Shown: positions 8,005 to 17,124, counted from the first letter of the stretch. The stretch: DNA of 64,000 nt from Paraburkholderia sediminicola (GCF_902859805.1 NZ_CADIKC010000012.1:1-64000); one strand, 5' to 3'. A program made the numbers and translations. The notes: generated by a model from the sequence alone, not told the origin.

Positions 8005-8817
8005 ATGAGCACCATCCACCTCACCAACGGCGATGTCGCCGCTGAATCACTGCGCGCCGCCCTAGCCGAGGCGAACCGCGACGATCGCGTGCAAGCACTG
8101 CGCGACGATCTGGCGGTCGGTCCATTACGCGGCATCGACGACGGACCCGACGTGCGAGCAGAGTTCTGGGACCGGGTCAGCCCGGACACAAAGCGCGATT
8201 TTCTTCGAGAATTTCGCGAGCAGGCAGCGGCGCTGGAGAACATCGCGCGGGGCGACGCGAATCTGGTGGTCTGGCACGGCGAAAGTGCGGCCGATCAATT
8301 GATGCTGCGCCGCGTGTGCTACTACCTGCGCAACAGCCCACAACGGCTGAATGAAGTGCGTCTGTCGATTCGCGACCTCACCGATCCGGGCGCCTGGGCG
8401 CACAGCCGCAAAGATCGCGCGACGTCCGTTGGCATGTTCGCGCCGACTGTCCTGCAAGGGCGTCTGCACGACGCGGCGCCGATTTCGGTTCTGCGCATCA
8501 GCCGGCTCGCGCTCGAATGGCAGGAAGCCAAGCACGCGAACGGCGAGACGCGCCGCTGGCGCGACAACACTTTCACGAGCGGCAACTTCGCCGATCTGGA
8601 CGCGTTGATTCTCGAGCACGCCACGGGCGACTGGCAGCCCGCCGCGCGCGTGGCAGCTGAACTGATGACCGCCGAACTCTGTTATCTGGTGAGCGACAGC
8701 ATCGTGCTGTGGCGCTTGCGCGAACTGGCCGCGACCCGTCGTATCAAGCTGCGTGGCGACGCGAGCACATGGCGCACGCTGGAGCTGTCTGCGGCGCTCG
8801 CCCCCTGTCCACACTAA
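8005..8817 (+). CDS. DUF1835 domain-containing protein
   Basis: A 270-residue protein of unknown function. The N terminus MSTIHLTNGDVAAESL with the following VGPLRGIDDGPDVRAEFW is the DUF1835 signature; the C-terminal third (from about residue 185, NTFTSGNFADLDALI) fits the DUF3658 domain that usually accompanies it. No signal peptide or membrane segment, so cytoplasmic. Lies between paaE and paaR with 14 bases to paaR, so it is probably co-transcribed with the regulator. Whether it has any part in phenylacetate metabolism is unknown. Confidence 0.85.
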   Translation: MSTIHLTNGDVAAESLRAALAEANRDDRVQALRDDLAVGPLRGIDDGPDVRAEFWDRVSPDTKRDFLREFREQAAALENIARGDANLVVWHGESAADQLMLRRVCYYLRNSPQRLNEVRLSIRDLTDPGAWAHSRKDRATSVGMFAPTVLQGRLHDAAPISVLRISRLALEWQEAKHANGETRRWRDNTFTSGNFADLDALILEHATGDWQPAARVAAELMTAELCYLVSDSIVLWRLRELAATRRIKLRGDASTWRTLELSAALAPCPH

Positions 8818-8831
8818 TAAAATAGACGACC

Positions 8832-9440
8832 ATGGCCCGCACCCGAGCCCCCGACCACGAAACCCAACGCGACCAGATTCTCGAACTCGCCGCGGAGAAA
8901 TTCGCCCAGACCAGCTACCCGAGCACCTCGATGGCCGATCTCGCGGCGGCGAGCGGCACCTCGAAAGCGCGCCTGTATCACTATTACGCGAGCAAGGAAG
9001 CAATCCTGTTCGATCTGCTGGACCGCTACACAAAGCGGCTGATGCTGATCATCGCGGAGGTGGAAGGCGCGAGCCAACGCCGCGGGCTATCCGAGCGGGA
9101 CACTTTCGCCGAGCTGATCCGGGCGTTTCTATCCGAGTATGAGACGTCGCACAGTCGGCACGTCGCGCTCCTGAACGACGTGAAGTATCTGGTCGATACC
9201 CAGCGCGAGGTCATCCTCAACCGCCAGCGCGACGTTGTCGCCGCATTTGCGCGGCAACTGGCGCGCGCCTACCCGGAACGCGCCACACGCGAAAACCAGA
9301 CCGCGCTAACGATGATGGTGTTCGGCATGATCAACTGGACGTTCACCTGGCTCAAGCCCGACGGCCGGATGGGCTACCGGGAATTCGCCGAGCAGGTGGT
9401 CGATATGGTGGATCACGGACTGCGTTCCGCCCAAGGCTGA
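8832..9440 (+). CDS. paaR: TetR-family regulator, PaaR-like
   Basis: A 202-residue TetR/AcrR repressor. The DNA-binding helix-turn-helix is at about 25-50 (SMADLAAASGTSKARLYHYY), followed by an alpha-helical ligand domain. Position at the end of the paa cluster, and a palindrome of the right type before paaA, support the role of phenylacetyl-CoA-responsive repressor of paaABCDE. The assignment is by family and context; the ligand is not visible in the sequence. Confidence 0.85.
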   Translation: MARTRAPDHETQRDQILELAAEKFAQTSYPSTSMADLAAASGTSKARLYHYYASKEAILFDLLDRYTKRLMLIIAEVEGASQRRGLSERDTFAELIRAFLSEYETSHSRHVALLNDVKYLVDTQREVILNRQRDVVAAFARQLARAYPERATRENQTALTMMVFGMINWTFTWLKPDGRMGYREFAEQVVDMVDHGLRSAQG

Positions 9441-9682
9441 TTGCGCAGGGCAGCATTGTTCAGAGGAAACAATTGCCACGAGTTGTCCAGGCGCGACAAC
9501 TTGCCACGAACGCTCGTTCAATTTATTTTTCTTTAATAATCAATGCATTAAAAATAGGGCGCTAACTTTCTAGACACTGCCCTCAGTTTTTGATACGGGT
9601 TTTCCCTAGTGCGGAATCAGCATATCCGCTAAAATCGTTTTTGCGGTGCACCATGCCGCTCGATTAAAAGGAGAACCCGACC
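9441..9682 (+). promoter_or_regulatory. intergenic region with inverted repeat before the GNAT gene
   Basis: Contains an inverted repeat AGTTGTC (9481-9487) / GACAACT (9495-9501) with a 7-base spacer, flanked by a direct repeat TTGCCACGA (9473-9481 and 9501-9509). A second small palindrome, GAACGCTCGTTC, lies at about 9508-9519. An AT-rich stretch (about 9520-9560) may hold the GNAT promoter. A purine-rich ribosome site (AAAGGAGAA) precedes the GNAT start. Confidence 0.5.
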
Positions 9683-10351
9683 ATGAACTTGATTACACCC
9701 CGCGCCGCTGAGCCGATCATTGCACACGATCGTCCGTTGCAGCCAGGCGGTCGTGCGCCTGCTCTGGTCCGTGAGCTCACCACCATCGATCGCGAACGAC
9801 TGCTGACCCACTTCCTCGCGCTCGGCGAAGACGACCGCCTTCTGCGCTTCGGCCAGGTCGTACCGAACCACGTCATCGAAAACTACGTCCGCGCGATCGA
9901 TTTCACGCGCGACACGGTCTTTGGCGTGTTCGACAGTCAATTGCAACTCACCGGCGTCGGCCATCTGGCGTATCTGCCGGCCGAAGGCGACAAGCGCACC
10001 GCTGAATTCGGCGTGTCCGTGCTGGAAAGCGTCCGCGGGCAAGGTATTGGCTCAAAGCTCTTCGAGCGCGCCGCCATCCGCAGCCGCAATACGCATGTCA
10101 CCACGCTTTACATGCATTGCCTGTCGCGCAATTCGACGATGATGCACATCGCGAAGAAGGCCGGCATGAAGATCGAATACGCGTACGGCGAAGCAGATGC
10201 CTATCTAACCCTGTCGCCAGCGGACCAGACGAGCATCATCGCCGAGATGTTGCAGGAGCAAGCCGCGGTGTTCGACTACGCACTCAAGCGCCAGGCACGT
10301 CAGGCGTCGAAGTTGTTTGAATCGTTTATGCCGGCAGCAGAGGCCGCCTAA
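9683..10351 (+). CDS. GNAT-family N-acetyltransferase
   Basis: A 222-residue acetyltransferase. The acetyl-CoA pyrophosphate-binding motif is VRGQGIGSKLFERA (about residues 114-127), preceded by strand AEFGVSVL. The N-terminal 30 residues and a helical C-terminal tail of about 40 residues are extra to the core fold. The acceptor substrate cannot be told; related Burkholderia proteins are annotated only as GNAT. Single-gene unit with its own terminator directly after. Confidence 0.85.
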   Translation: MNLITPRAAEPIIAHDRPLQPGGRAPALVRELTTIDRERLLTHFLALGEDDRLLRFGQVVPNHVIENYVRAIDFTRDTVFGVFDSQLQLTGVGHLAYLPAEGDKRTAEFGVSVLESVRGQGIGSKLFERAAIRSRNTHVTTLYMHCLSRNSTMMHIAKKAGMKIEYAYGEADAYLTLSPADQTSIIAEMLQEQAAVFDYALKRQARQASKLFESFMPAAEAA

Positions 10352-10375
10352 GCGGTTTGCGCTTCGGAGAAGAAC

Positions 10376-10403
10376 AAAGGGCGGCCTTCTGGCCGCCCTT
10401 TTT
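10376..10403 (+). terminator. terminator after the GNAT gene
   Basis: Perfect 11-base stem AAAGGGCGGCC/GGCCGCCCTTT with a TTCT loop and T-rich tail. The A-run on the 5' side means it may also serve the convergent Lrp-type gene. Confidence 0.9.
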
Positions 10404-10422
10404 GTTTGTCCCGGCCCGGCGT

Positions 10423-10920
10423 TCACAAAATCGGCAACGCCGTTGTCTCCTTGAACTTCTCTAGCGAAAAGCTCGTCTTGACGTCGATGACAGAGGGATG
10501 GTGCAGCAACTGGTCTTGCACGAAGCGTGAAAAATGCGCCATATCCTCGACCTGCACACGCAGCAGGTAATCCATGTCCCCCGTCATCGCGTGACATGCG
10601 ACCACTTCCGGCCACGTCTGCACTGCCGCGCGAAACAGATCGGCATGCGTCGTGTCGCCACGCGGACTGAGCCCTGGCCCGCTGCGCTTCTCCAGCCGCA
10701 CGTTGACATAGGCGAGCAGATCGAGCCCAAGCTTTTGCGCATCGAGTAACGCGACATAGCCGCGAATCACCCCACTCTCTTCCAGCCGACGGATACGCCG
10801 TAGGCACGGGCTCGGCGACAGGTTGATCCGCTCGGCGATCTCCTGATTCGACAGCCTGCCATTCTCCTGAAGGATCGCCAGAATGCGCCTGTCGATGGCG
10901 TCTATCTCTATTTTGGCCAT
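10423..10920 (-). CDS. Lrp/AsnC-family transcriptional regulator
   Basis: A 165-residue regulator with an N-terminal helix-turn-helix (DRRILAILQENGRLSNQEIA...LSPSPCLRRI) and a C-terminal RAM ligand-binding domain (VVACHAMTGDMDYLLRV). It is divergent from hpd. In other proteobacteria Lrp-type proteins beside hpd respond to aromatic amino acids and control tyrosine/phenylalanine breakdown; that role here is inferred from position. Confidence 0.9.
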   Translation of the reverse strand: MAKIEIDAIDRRILAILQENGRLSNQEIAERINLSPSPCLRRIRRLEESGVIRGYVALLDAQKLGLDLLAYVNVRLEKRSGPGLSPRGDTTHADLFRAAVQTWPEVVACHAMTGDMDYLLRVQVEDMAHFSRFVQDQLLHHPSVIDVKTSFSLEKFKETTALPIL

Positions 10921-11019
10921 TTTCTGCCGTCCATTTTATAAATTGAGCTAGAAAATAGCCCAAGCGTATCGGTGCGCGATTAAGTTCGCAAGTTTTCGTC
11001 GCCAACCGGCCTTTACACT
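10919..11019. promoter_or_regulatory. lrp-hpd divergent control region
   Basis: AT-rich segment with an inverted repeat ATTTTCT (10919-10925) / AGAAAAT (10950-10956) and an A/T-rich centre, resembling loose Lrp-type sites. TACACT at 11014-11019 could be the hpd -10, but no good -35 is seen. Binding is speculative. Confidence 0.4.
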
Positions 11020-11078
11020 TGCGTCATTCAGTCGCGCTAACTCGCACACCCTGCGCCGGCGCTCAATGGAGACAGACA

Positions 11079-12176
11079 ATGCAGGTTTCAACTTGGGAAA
11101 ACCCGGTCGGCACGGACGGCTTCGAATTCATCGAATACACCGCACCGGATCCGAAGGCGCTCGGCAAGCTGTTCGAGCAGATGGGCTTCACCGCCGTCGC
11201 CCGGCATCGTCACAAAGACGTGACGCTGTATCGCCAGGGTGAAATCAACTTCATCGTGAACGGGGAACAGGATTCGTTCGCCCAACGTTTCACGCGGCTG
11301 CATGGCCCGTCGATCTGCGCGATCGCATTCCGTGTGCAGGACGCGGCGAAGGCTTATCAGCAGGCGCTGGAAAAAGGCGCCTGGGGTTTCGACAACAAGA
11401 CCGGCCCGATGGAGCTGAACATCCCGGCGATCAAGGGCATCGGCGACTCGCTGATCTATTTCGTCGACCGCTGGCGCGGCAAGAACGGTGCTGAGCCGGG
11501 TACGATCGGCAACATCGATATTTACGACGTCGACTTCGAACCGATTCCGGGCGCGAATCCGAACCCTGTCGGCCACGGTCTGACCTACATCGATCACCTG
11601 ACGCACAACGTCCATCGCGGCCGCATGCAGGAATGGGCGGAGTTCTACGAGCGTCTGTTCAATTTCCGGGAAGTGCGTTACTTCGACATCGAAGGCAAAG
11701 TGACCGGCGTGAAGTCGAAGGCGATGACCTCGCCGTGCGGCAAAATCCGCATTCCGATCAATGAGGAAGGGTCAGACGTAGCCGGCCAGATCCAGGAATA
11801 TCTGGACCAGTACCACGGCGAAGGCATCCAGCACATCGCGCTGGGCAGCAACGACATCTACCGCACGGTGGACGGTTTGCGCGCGGCGAACATCTCGCTG
11901 CTCGATACGATCGACACATACTATGAACTGGTCGATCGCCGCGTACCGAACCACGGCGAGCCGCTCGACGAATTGCGTAAGCGCAAGATCCTGATCGACG
12001 GCGCACCCGAGGACTTGCTGCTGCAGATCTTCACCGAAAACCAGATCGGACCGATCTTCTTCGAGATCATCCAGCGCAAGGGCAATCAGGGATTCGGCGA
12101 GGGCAACTTCAAGGCGCTGTTCGAATCGATCGAGCTGGATCAGATCCGCCGTGGCGTGGTTCAGGACAAGGCCTGA
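11079..12176 (+). CDS. hpd: 4-hydroxyphenylpyruvate dioxygenase
   Basis: A 365-residue non-haem Fe(II) dioxygenase converting 4-hydroxyphenylpyruvate to homogentisate in tyrosine degradation. The three iron ligands are visible: H173 (DHLTHNV), H252 (IQHIALGSND) and E329 (IFFEIIQRKG), with the conserved C-terminal GFGEGNFKALFESIE. Start at MQVSTWEN (11079) after an ATGGAGACAG ribosome site; the upstream extension of the frame is not family-like. Homogentisate dioxygenase genes are not in this window. Confidence 0.96.
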   Translation: MQVSTWENPVGTDGFEFIEYTAPDPKALGKLFEQMGFTAVARHRHKDVTLYRQGEINFIVNGEQDSFAQRFTRLHGPSICAIAFRVQDAAKAYQQALEKGAWGFDNKTGPMELNIPAIKGIGDSLIYFVDRWRGKNGAEPGTIGNIDIYDVDFEPIPGANPNPVGHGLTYIDHLTHNVHRGRMQEWAEFYERLFNFREVRYFDIEGKVTGVKSKAMTSPCGKIRIPINEEGSDVAGQIQEYLDQYHGEGIQHIALGSNDIYRTVDGLRAANISLLDTIDTYYELVDRRVPNHGEPLDELRKRKILIDGAPEDLLLQIFTENQIGPIFFEIIQRKGNQGFGEGNFKALFESIELDQIRRGVVQDKA

Positions 12177-12218
12177 CATCTAACGGCTCACGGTCCACGC
12201 GGAATCTGGGAGACATAA

Positions 12219-12253
12219 AAAAGGGCGAAGATCTTGCGATCCTCGCCCTTCGT
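12219..12253. terminator. bidirectional terminator after hpd
   Basis: Stem AAGGGCGAAGATC / GATCCTCGCCCTT (12221-12250, one G-A mismatch) around TTGC, with an A-run on the left and T-rich sequence on the right. It can end hpd and the convergent small gene. Confidence 0.8.
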
Positions 12254-12321
12254 CGTTTATGCCGTTCTCCGATGCCCGGACAACGGCCGATTTTCAACCG
12301 ATGCGCCGCTTCAGCGATGCA

Positions 12322-12528
12322 TCACGAATTCTGGTCTTCCTCGTCGGCCTTCGTGGATCGTGCAATGCGCTCCACCGCAATGCGTGCCGGCGCGACCTGC
12401 GCCGTGCTGGTGATCGCGTTCGACAGCGTCCCTGCGCTGTTCGAGCCTGTACTCGAGCGCACCGGCGCGCTCATGGCGAAGAATGCGGCCGAAACCATCA
12501 GGAAGGTCTGGATGTTTCTAGTGTTCAT
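12322..12528 (-). CDS. small exported protein, unknown function
   Basis: A 68-residue protein. Start at MNTRNIQTFLMVSAAFFAMSA is chosen because AAAGGAGT lies at ideal distance before this ATG; the frame opens 14 codons earlier without such a site. A signal-peptide-like N terminus (hydrophobic 8-20) is followed by a Ser/Thr/Ala-rich stretch and a charged tail ending EEDQNS. No cysteine. Family not recognised. Lies convergent to hpd and divergent from the IOR gene. Confidence 0.65.
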   Translation of the reverse strand: MNTRNIQTFLMVSAAFFAMSAPVRSSTGSNSAGTLSNAITSTAQVAPARIAVERIARSTKADEEDQNS

Positions 12529-12875
12529 GCGTACTCCTTTTCTAACTGCCCTGCTGTCCTGAAGCTCCACCGAATGCGGAGCGTTGCGCAGACATTGCTC
12601 GCAGGTGGGGTGTTAGACAGACATTTCAACTACGGTTCCTCAGATTTGTAGTTTTTACAGCTTGTTACAGGAGGATTGCGCCGCAGGAAGTCGCCCGGCA
12701 CCCAGCACAAGTCGAGCGCTGCAATGCCGCATTTCTGGCGCGCTGCGGCGGGTTTTCACCAGTGCTACCATCACTTAAAACACGTCAATATGGCGACCCC
12801 GGCCCCAAGCGTTCACAAGATGCCGCGGCCAAAAAAAGTTTTGGTGATCCCAAACTGGTTGGAGGAGTACACATA
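12529..12875. promoter_or_regulatory. divergent region before the IOR gene
   Basis: About 345 bases between the small exported gene and IOR. It has AT-rich patches (around 12640-12670 and 12770-12850) that could carry promoters, but no confident -35/-10 pair or operator. GGAGGAG at about 12861-12867 is the IOR ribosome site. Confidence 0.45.
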
Positions 12876-15800
12876 ATGAATGCCCCGCTAGACGCAGGTC
12901 AGCGAGCCTCGCTCGAAGCCGCGCTATCTTCCGTCACGCTCGACGACAAATACACCCTCGAACGCGGCCGCGCGTATATGAGCGGCATCCAGGCGCTGGT
13001 CCGTCTGCCGATGCTGCAGCAGGAACGCGACCGGGCGGCCGGACTCAACACCGCCGGCTTCATCTCCGGTTACCGCGGATCGCCACTCGGCGGACTCGAC
13101 CAATCCCTGTGGAAAGCGAAGCAGCATCTCGCCGCGCACCAGGTCGTGTTCCAGCCCGGCGTCAACGAAGATCTTGCAGCGACCTCCGTGTGGGGTTCAC
13201 AGCAGGTCAATCTGTACCCGAGCGCCAAATACGATGGCGTGTTCTCGATGTGGTACGGCAAGGGCCCGGGCGTCGACCGCTCCGGTGACGTCTTCAAGCA
13301 CGGCAATTCGGCCGGCTCGGCGCAACACGGCGGCGTTCTCGTGCTCGCAGGCGACGACCACGCCGCCAAATCCTCAACCCTCGCGCACCAGTCGGAACAC
13401 ATCTTCAAGGCCTGTGGCCTGCCGGTGCTGTTTCCGTCGAACGTGCAGGAATATCTGGACTTCGGCCTGCACGGCTGGGCGATGAGCCGCTATTCCGGAC
13501 TGTGGGTCGCGATGAAGTGCGTGACCGACGTGGTCGAATCGTCGGCTTCGGTCGATATCGATCCGCACCGCACGAAAATGATTCTGCCGGACGACTTCGC
13601 CATGCCCGAGGGCGGCCTGAACATCCGCTGGCCGGATCCGCCGCTGGTGCAGGAAGCGCGTCTGCTCGACTACAAGTGGTACGCGGCGCTCGCCTATGTA
13701 CGCGCGAACAAACTGGACCGCGTCGAGATCGATTCGCCGCATGCCCGTTTCGGCATCATGACCGGAGGCAAGGCGTACCTCGACGTACGTCAGGCGCTGA
13801 CCGATCTCGGTCTCGACGACGAGACCTGCTCGCGTATCGGCATCCGTCTGTACAAGGTCGGCTGTGTATGGCCGCTCGAGGCGCAAGGTGCGCAAGCCTT
13901 CGCACGCGGTCTCGATGAAATTCTGGTGGTGGAAGAAAAGCGCCAGATTCTCGAATACGCGATCAAGGAAGAACTGTACAACTGGCCCGATGCGCAGCGT
14001 CCGCGCGTGTTCGGCAAGTTCGACGAAAAAGACGGCGCGGGTGGCGAATGGTCGGTGCCGATGGGCAACTGGCTACTGCCGGCGCACTACGAACTCTCGC
14101 CGGCGATCATCGCCAAGGCGATCGCCACGCGGCTCGACAAATTTGACCTACCGTCCGACGTGCGTGCGCGCATTGCGGCGCGCATCGCGGTCATCGAAGC
14201 GAAGGAAAAAGCCCTGGCGCGGCCGCGCGTCGAAGCCGAGCGCAAGCCGTGGTTCTGCTCGGGTTGCCCGCACAACACGTCGACGAACGTGCCGGAAGGT
14301 TCGCGCGCGATGGCCGGCATCGGCTGTCACTACATGACCGTATGGATGGACCGCAGCACCAGCACCTTCAGCCAGATGGGCGGCGAAGGCGTCGCGTGGA
14401 TCGGCCAGGCGCCGTTCACCAACGACAAGCACGTATTCGCCAACCTCGGTGACGGCACCTACTTCCACTCGGGCCTGCTCGCAATTCGCGCGGCAATCGC
14501 GTCGAAGGCGAACATCACCTACAAGATCCTCTATAACGACGCGGTCGCGATGACAGGCGGCCAGCCGGTCGACGGCGTGCTCACCGTGCCGCAGATCACG
14601 CATCAACTCGCCGCTGAAGGCGCGACGAAGATCGTGATCATCACCGATGAACCGGAGAAGTACAACGCGAACGTCGGTCTCGCACCCGGCATCGACATTC
14701 ACCATCGCGACAAACTCGATGAAGTTCAGCGCCAGCTCCGCGAGATTTCCGGCACCACGATCCTGATCTACGACCAGACCTGCGCGACGGAGAAACGCCG
14801 CCGCAGGAAACGCGGCACGTATCCGGATCCGGCGCGGCGTGTCGTGATCAACGAAGCCGTGTGCGAAGGCTGCGGCGATTGCTCGGTGAAGTCGAATTGC
14901 CTGTCGGTCGAACCGCTCGATACCGAATACGGCACCAAACGCCAGATCAATCAGTCGACCTGCAACAAGGACTTCTCGTGCGTGAACGGGTTCTGCCCGA
15001 GCTTCGTATCCGTCGAAGGGGGTCAGTTGCGCAAGCCGAAGGCGGCTTCCGGTATTGTCGGCGACGCGATGCCGCCGGTGCCGGAACCCGAACTGCCGTC
15101 GATCGCGCGCCCTTATGGGGTGCTGGTAACGGGCGTCGGCGGGACGGGTGTTGTAACGATCGGTGCCCTGCTCGGCATGGCCGCGCACCTGGAAAACAAG
15201 GGCGTCACGGTACTCGACGTCACCGGCCTCGCGCAAAAGGGCGGCGCCGTGATGAGCCACGTGCAGATCGCCCAGAACCCGGGTGACATTCACGCGACCC
15301 GCATCGCAATGGGCGAAGCCAGTCTCGTGATCGGCTGCGACGCAATCGTCACCGCCAGCGACGAATGCGTCTCGCGGATGCAGGTGGGCCGCACCCGTGT
15401 CGTGCTCAACAGCGCGCACACGCCGACGGCTGAGCTGATCAAGAACCCGAACTGGCGCTTCCCGGGCAGCAGCACCGAGGCGGACGTGCGTGCCGGTGCG
15501 GGCGACGACGGCGTCGATATGGTCGATGCGAATCACTTCGCCGTCGCGCTGCTCGGCGACGCGATCTACACGAATCCGTTCGTGCTCGGCTACGCGTGGC
15601 AACGCGGCTGGGTGCCGCTGACGTATCAATCACTGATGCGCGCAATCGAGCTGAACAACGTGCAGATCGAGAAGAACCGTGCGGCATTCGAATGGGGCCG
15701 CCGCGCCGCGCACGATCTGGCGTCGGTGCGACAACTCGCGCAGTCGCAAGGACGCGGTGCCGCGGCGGAAACGGCAAGCAGCAAGATCATCTCGCTGCAC

Positions 15801-16475
15801 ACGCCGAAGGCACTCGACACGCTGATCGACAAGCGTGCCGACTATCTTTCAGCATGGCAAAACGCCGCGTACGCCGACCGTTATCGCGCATTGGTGTCGC
15901 AAGTGCGCGTGGCGGAATCGGCGCTCGATTCGATCGACGGCCAGTTGCCGCTGACCGAAGCGGTCGCGAAGAATCTGCACAAGCTGATGGCCTACAAGGA
16001 CGAGTACGAAGTCGCACGGCTTTACAGCGACCCCGCGTTCATCGAAAAACTGAAGGCGAATTTCGAAGGCGACTGGAAGCTGCACATTCACCTCGCGCCG
16101 CCGACGTTCTCGAAGAAAGACGCACAAGGTCATCTGGTGAAGAAGAAGTACGGACCTTGGGTGTTCAGCGCCATGCACGTACTCGCAAAACTCAAGTTCC
16201 TGCGTGGAACGGCGCTCGACGTGTTCGGCAAGACGGAAGAGCGTCGCACGGAGCGTGCCCTGATCGTCGAGTATGAAGCACTGGTACGCGAGCTGATTAG
16301 CGGTCTGACCGTGCAGAAGCGTGAACTGGCAGTCGAACTGGCGAATCTGCCGGACGGCATCCGCGGCTACGGGCACGTGAAAGAAAACAATCTGAAGGGC
16401 GTGCGCGTCAAGTGGAACGATTTGCTGACGCGCTGGCGCTCGACGGAAACGGGAAAGACGCAGCACGCTGCATGA
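12876..16475 (+). CDS. indolepyruvate ferredoxin oxidoreductase, fused
   Basis: A 1199-residue single-chain 2-oxoacid:ferredoxin oxidoreductase turning arylpyruvates (indolepyruvate, phenylpyruvate) into aryl-acetyl-CoA. Domain order: alpha-type pyrimidine domain (GFISGYRGSPLGGLD near residue 55), TPP-binding domain (CSGCPHNTST, NLGDGTYFHSG), one 4Fe-4S-type Cys set (C663, C666, C669, C675), then the gamma-type domain from about residue 748 (VTGVGGTGVVTIGALLG) and a long C-terminal extension. The start at 12876 has a GGAGGAG site; the upstream open frame is non-coding. With hpd and paa nearby it fits phenylalanine catabolism through phenylacetyl-CoA. Confidence 0.92.
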   Translation: MNAPLDAGQRASLEAALSSVTLDDKYTLERGRAYMSGIQALVRLPMLQQERDRAAGLNTAGFISGYRGSPLGGLDQSLWKAKQHLAAHQVVFQPGVNEDLAATSVWGSQQVNLYPSAKYDGVFSMWYGKGPGVDRSGDVFKHGNSAGSAQHGGVLVLAGDDHAAKSSTLAHQSEHIFKACGLPVLFPSNVQEYLDFGLHGWAMSRYSGLWVAMKCVTDVVESSASVDIDPHRTKMILPDDFAMPEGGLNIRWPDPPLVQEARLLDYKWYAALAYVRANKLDRVEIDSPHARFGIMTGGKAYLDVRQALTDLGLDDETCSRIGIRLYKVGCVWPLEAQGAQAFARGLDEILVVEEKRQILEYAIKEELYNWPDAQRPRVFGKFDEKDGAGGEWSVPMGNWLLPAHYELSPAIIAKAIATRLDKFDLPSDVRARIAARIAVIEAKEKALARPRVEAERKPWFCSGCPHNTSTNVPEGSRAMAGIGCHYMTVWMDRSTSTFSQMGGEGVAWIGQAPFTNDKHVFANLGDGTYFHSGLLAIRAAIASKANITYKILYNDAVAMTGGQPVDGVLTVPQITHQLAAEGATKIVIITDEPEKYNANVGLAPGIDIHHRDKLDEVQRQLREISGTTILIYDQTCATEKRRRRKRGTYPDPARRVVINEAVCEGCGDCSVKSNCLSVEPLDTEYGTKRQINQSTCNKDFSCVNGFCPSFVSVEGGQLRKPKAASGIVGDAMPPVPEPELPSIARPYGVLVTGVGGTGVVTIGALLGMAAHLENKGVTVLDVTGLAQKGGAVMSHVQIAQNPGDIHATRIAMGEASLVIGCDAIVTASDECVSRMQVGRTRVVLNSAHTPTAELIKNPNWRFPGSSTEADVRAGAGDDGVDMVDANHFAVALLGDAIYTNPFVLGYAWQRGWVPLTYQSLMRAIELNNVQIEKNRAAFEWGRRAAHDLASVRQLAQSQGRGAAAETASSKIISLHTPKALDTLIDKRADYLSAWQNAAYADRYRALVSQVRVAESALDSIDGQLPLTEAVAKNLHKLMAYKDEYEVARLYSDPAFIEKLKANFEGDWKLHIHLAPPTFSKKDAQGHLVKKKYGPWVFSAMHVLAKLKFLRGTALDVFGKTEERRTERALIVEYEALVRELISGLTVQKRELAVELANLPDGIRGYGHVKENNLKGVRVKWNDLLTRWRSTETGKTQHAA

Positions 16476-16513
16476 TCTTGCCGGGTTGACCGGCTGGTAT
16501 TGGCCTGAAATGG

Positions 16514-16552
16514 AAAAGGCGGCTGTCCTCACGGACAGTCGCCTTTTTTTTT
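16514..16552 (+). terminator. terminator after the IOR gene
   Basis: Stem AAAAGGCGGCTGTCC / GGACAGTCGCCTTTT around TCAC, with one mismatch, followed by a run of nine or more T. Confidence 0.92.
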
Positions 16553-16599
16553 GCCTGTTTCGACACGTGATGCGTATGTACAAGAACAAGCGGTACTGC

Positions 16600-16810
16600 T
16601 CCTTCCAACAACACAACAACAACCGACCAAAAACAAACAACTACTACAACTACGAACTGCTACTGCAACTACTCACTGCTACTTCAACCACCAACTTCAA
16701 CTGCCACATCAATCACCAACTACAACAACACACACTTACTACCAGTACTGCAACCCATTGGTACTACTGTCTTCACCATCAGAACTACTGTTACTGCCAC
16801 TTCAAACTTC
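16600..16810. repeat. G-poor, low-complexity tract
   Basis: The plus strand is built of CAA, CTA and ACT-like units with hardly any G: I count about 14 G in 16621-16800. Its surroundings are GC-rich and balanced. It lies between the terminators of the convergent IOR and maeB genes. Open frames across it give Thr/Gln/Leu-rich low-complexity translations with TTG starts and no ribosome site, so I do not call a gene. An RNA from either strand would be almost unstructured. Function unknown. The rest of 16553-17010 shows nothing recognisable. Confidence 0.8.
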
Positions 16811-17010
16811 TCAACACCAGAGAGGAAACGCAGCGCCAGACTCGATGCAAAGGATTGACCAGCCGACTGTTCCGTTGCCACCGCTTAGTGCCGCGCTTCA
16901 GAAGTAACTTTACAAAAGTGTCACAGCGAATCGAATAAGAGCATTCTTAAAGATCACATTACCCAGTAAGAATTTCTCAGACCAACGGCCATCAGCATAA
17001 GAATGCACGC

Positions 17011-17047
17011 ATAAAAAAACGCCACGGAATCAACTTCCGTGGCGTTC
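17011..17047 (-). terminator. terminator after maeB
   Basis: Perfect 12-base stem AACGCCACGGAA / TTCCGTGGCGTT around TCAAC. The A-run at 17013-17019 gives a U-tract on the minus strand, the direction of maeB. Confidence 0.9.
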
Positions 17048-17124
17048 TCACTTGCTTGCCGCAAACGCCACAATCCGTGCGGCGCCGCTTCAACCATCAA
17101 ACATCTATCCGTACTACTCCGCGC

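Noticed and set aside
16551..16907. Possible 118-residue protein across the G-poor tract
   Set aside because: Starts at TTG without a ribosome site, and the translation is low-complexity Thr/Gln/Leu that follows from base composition.
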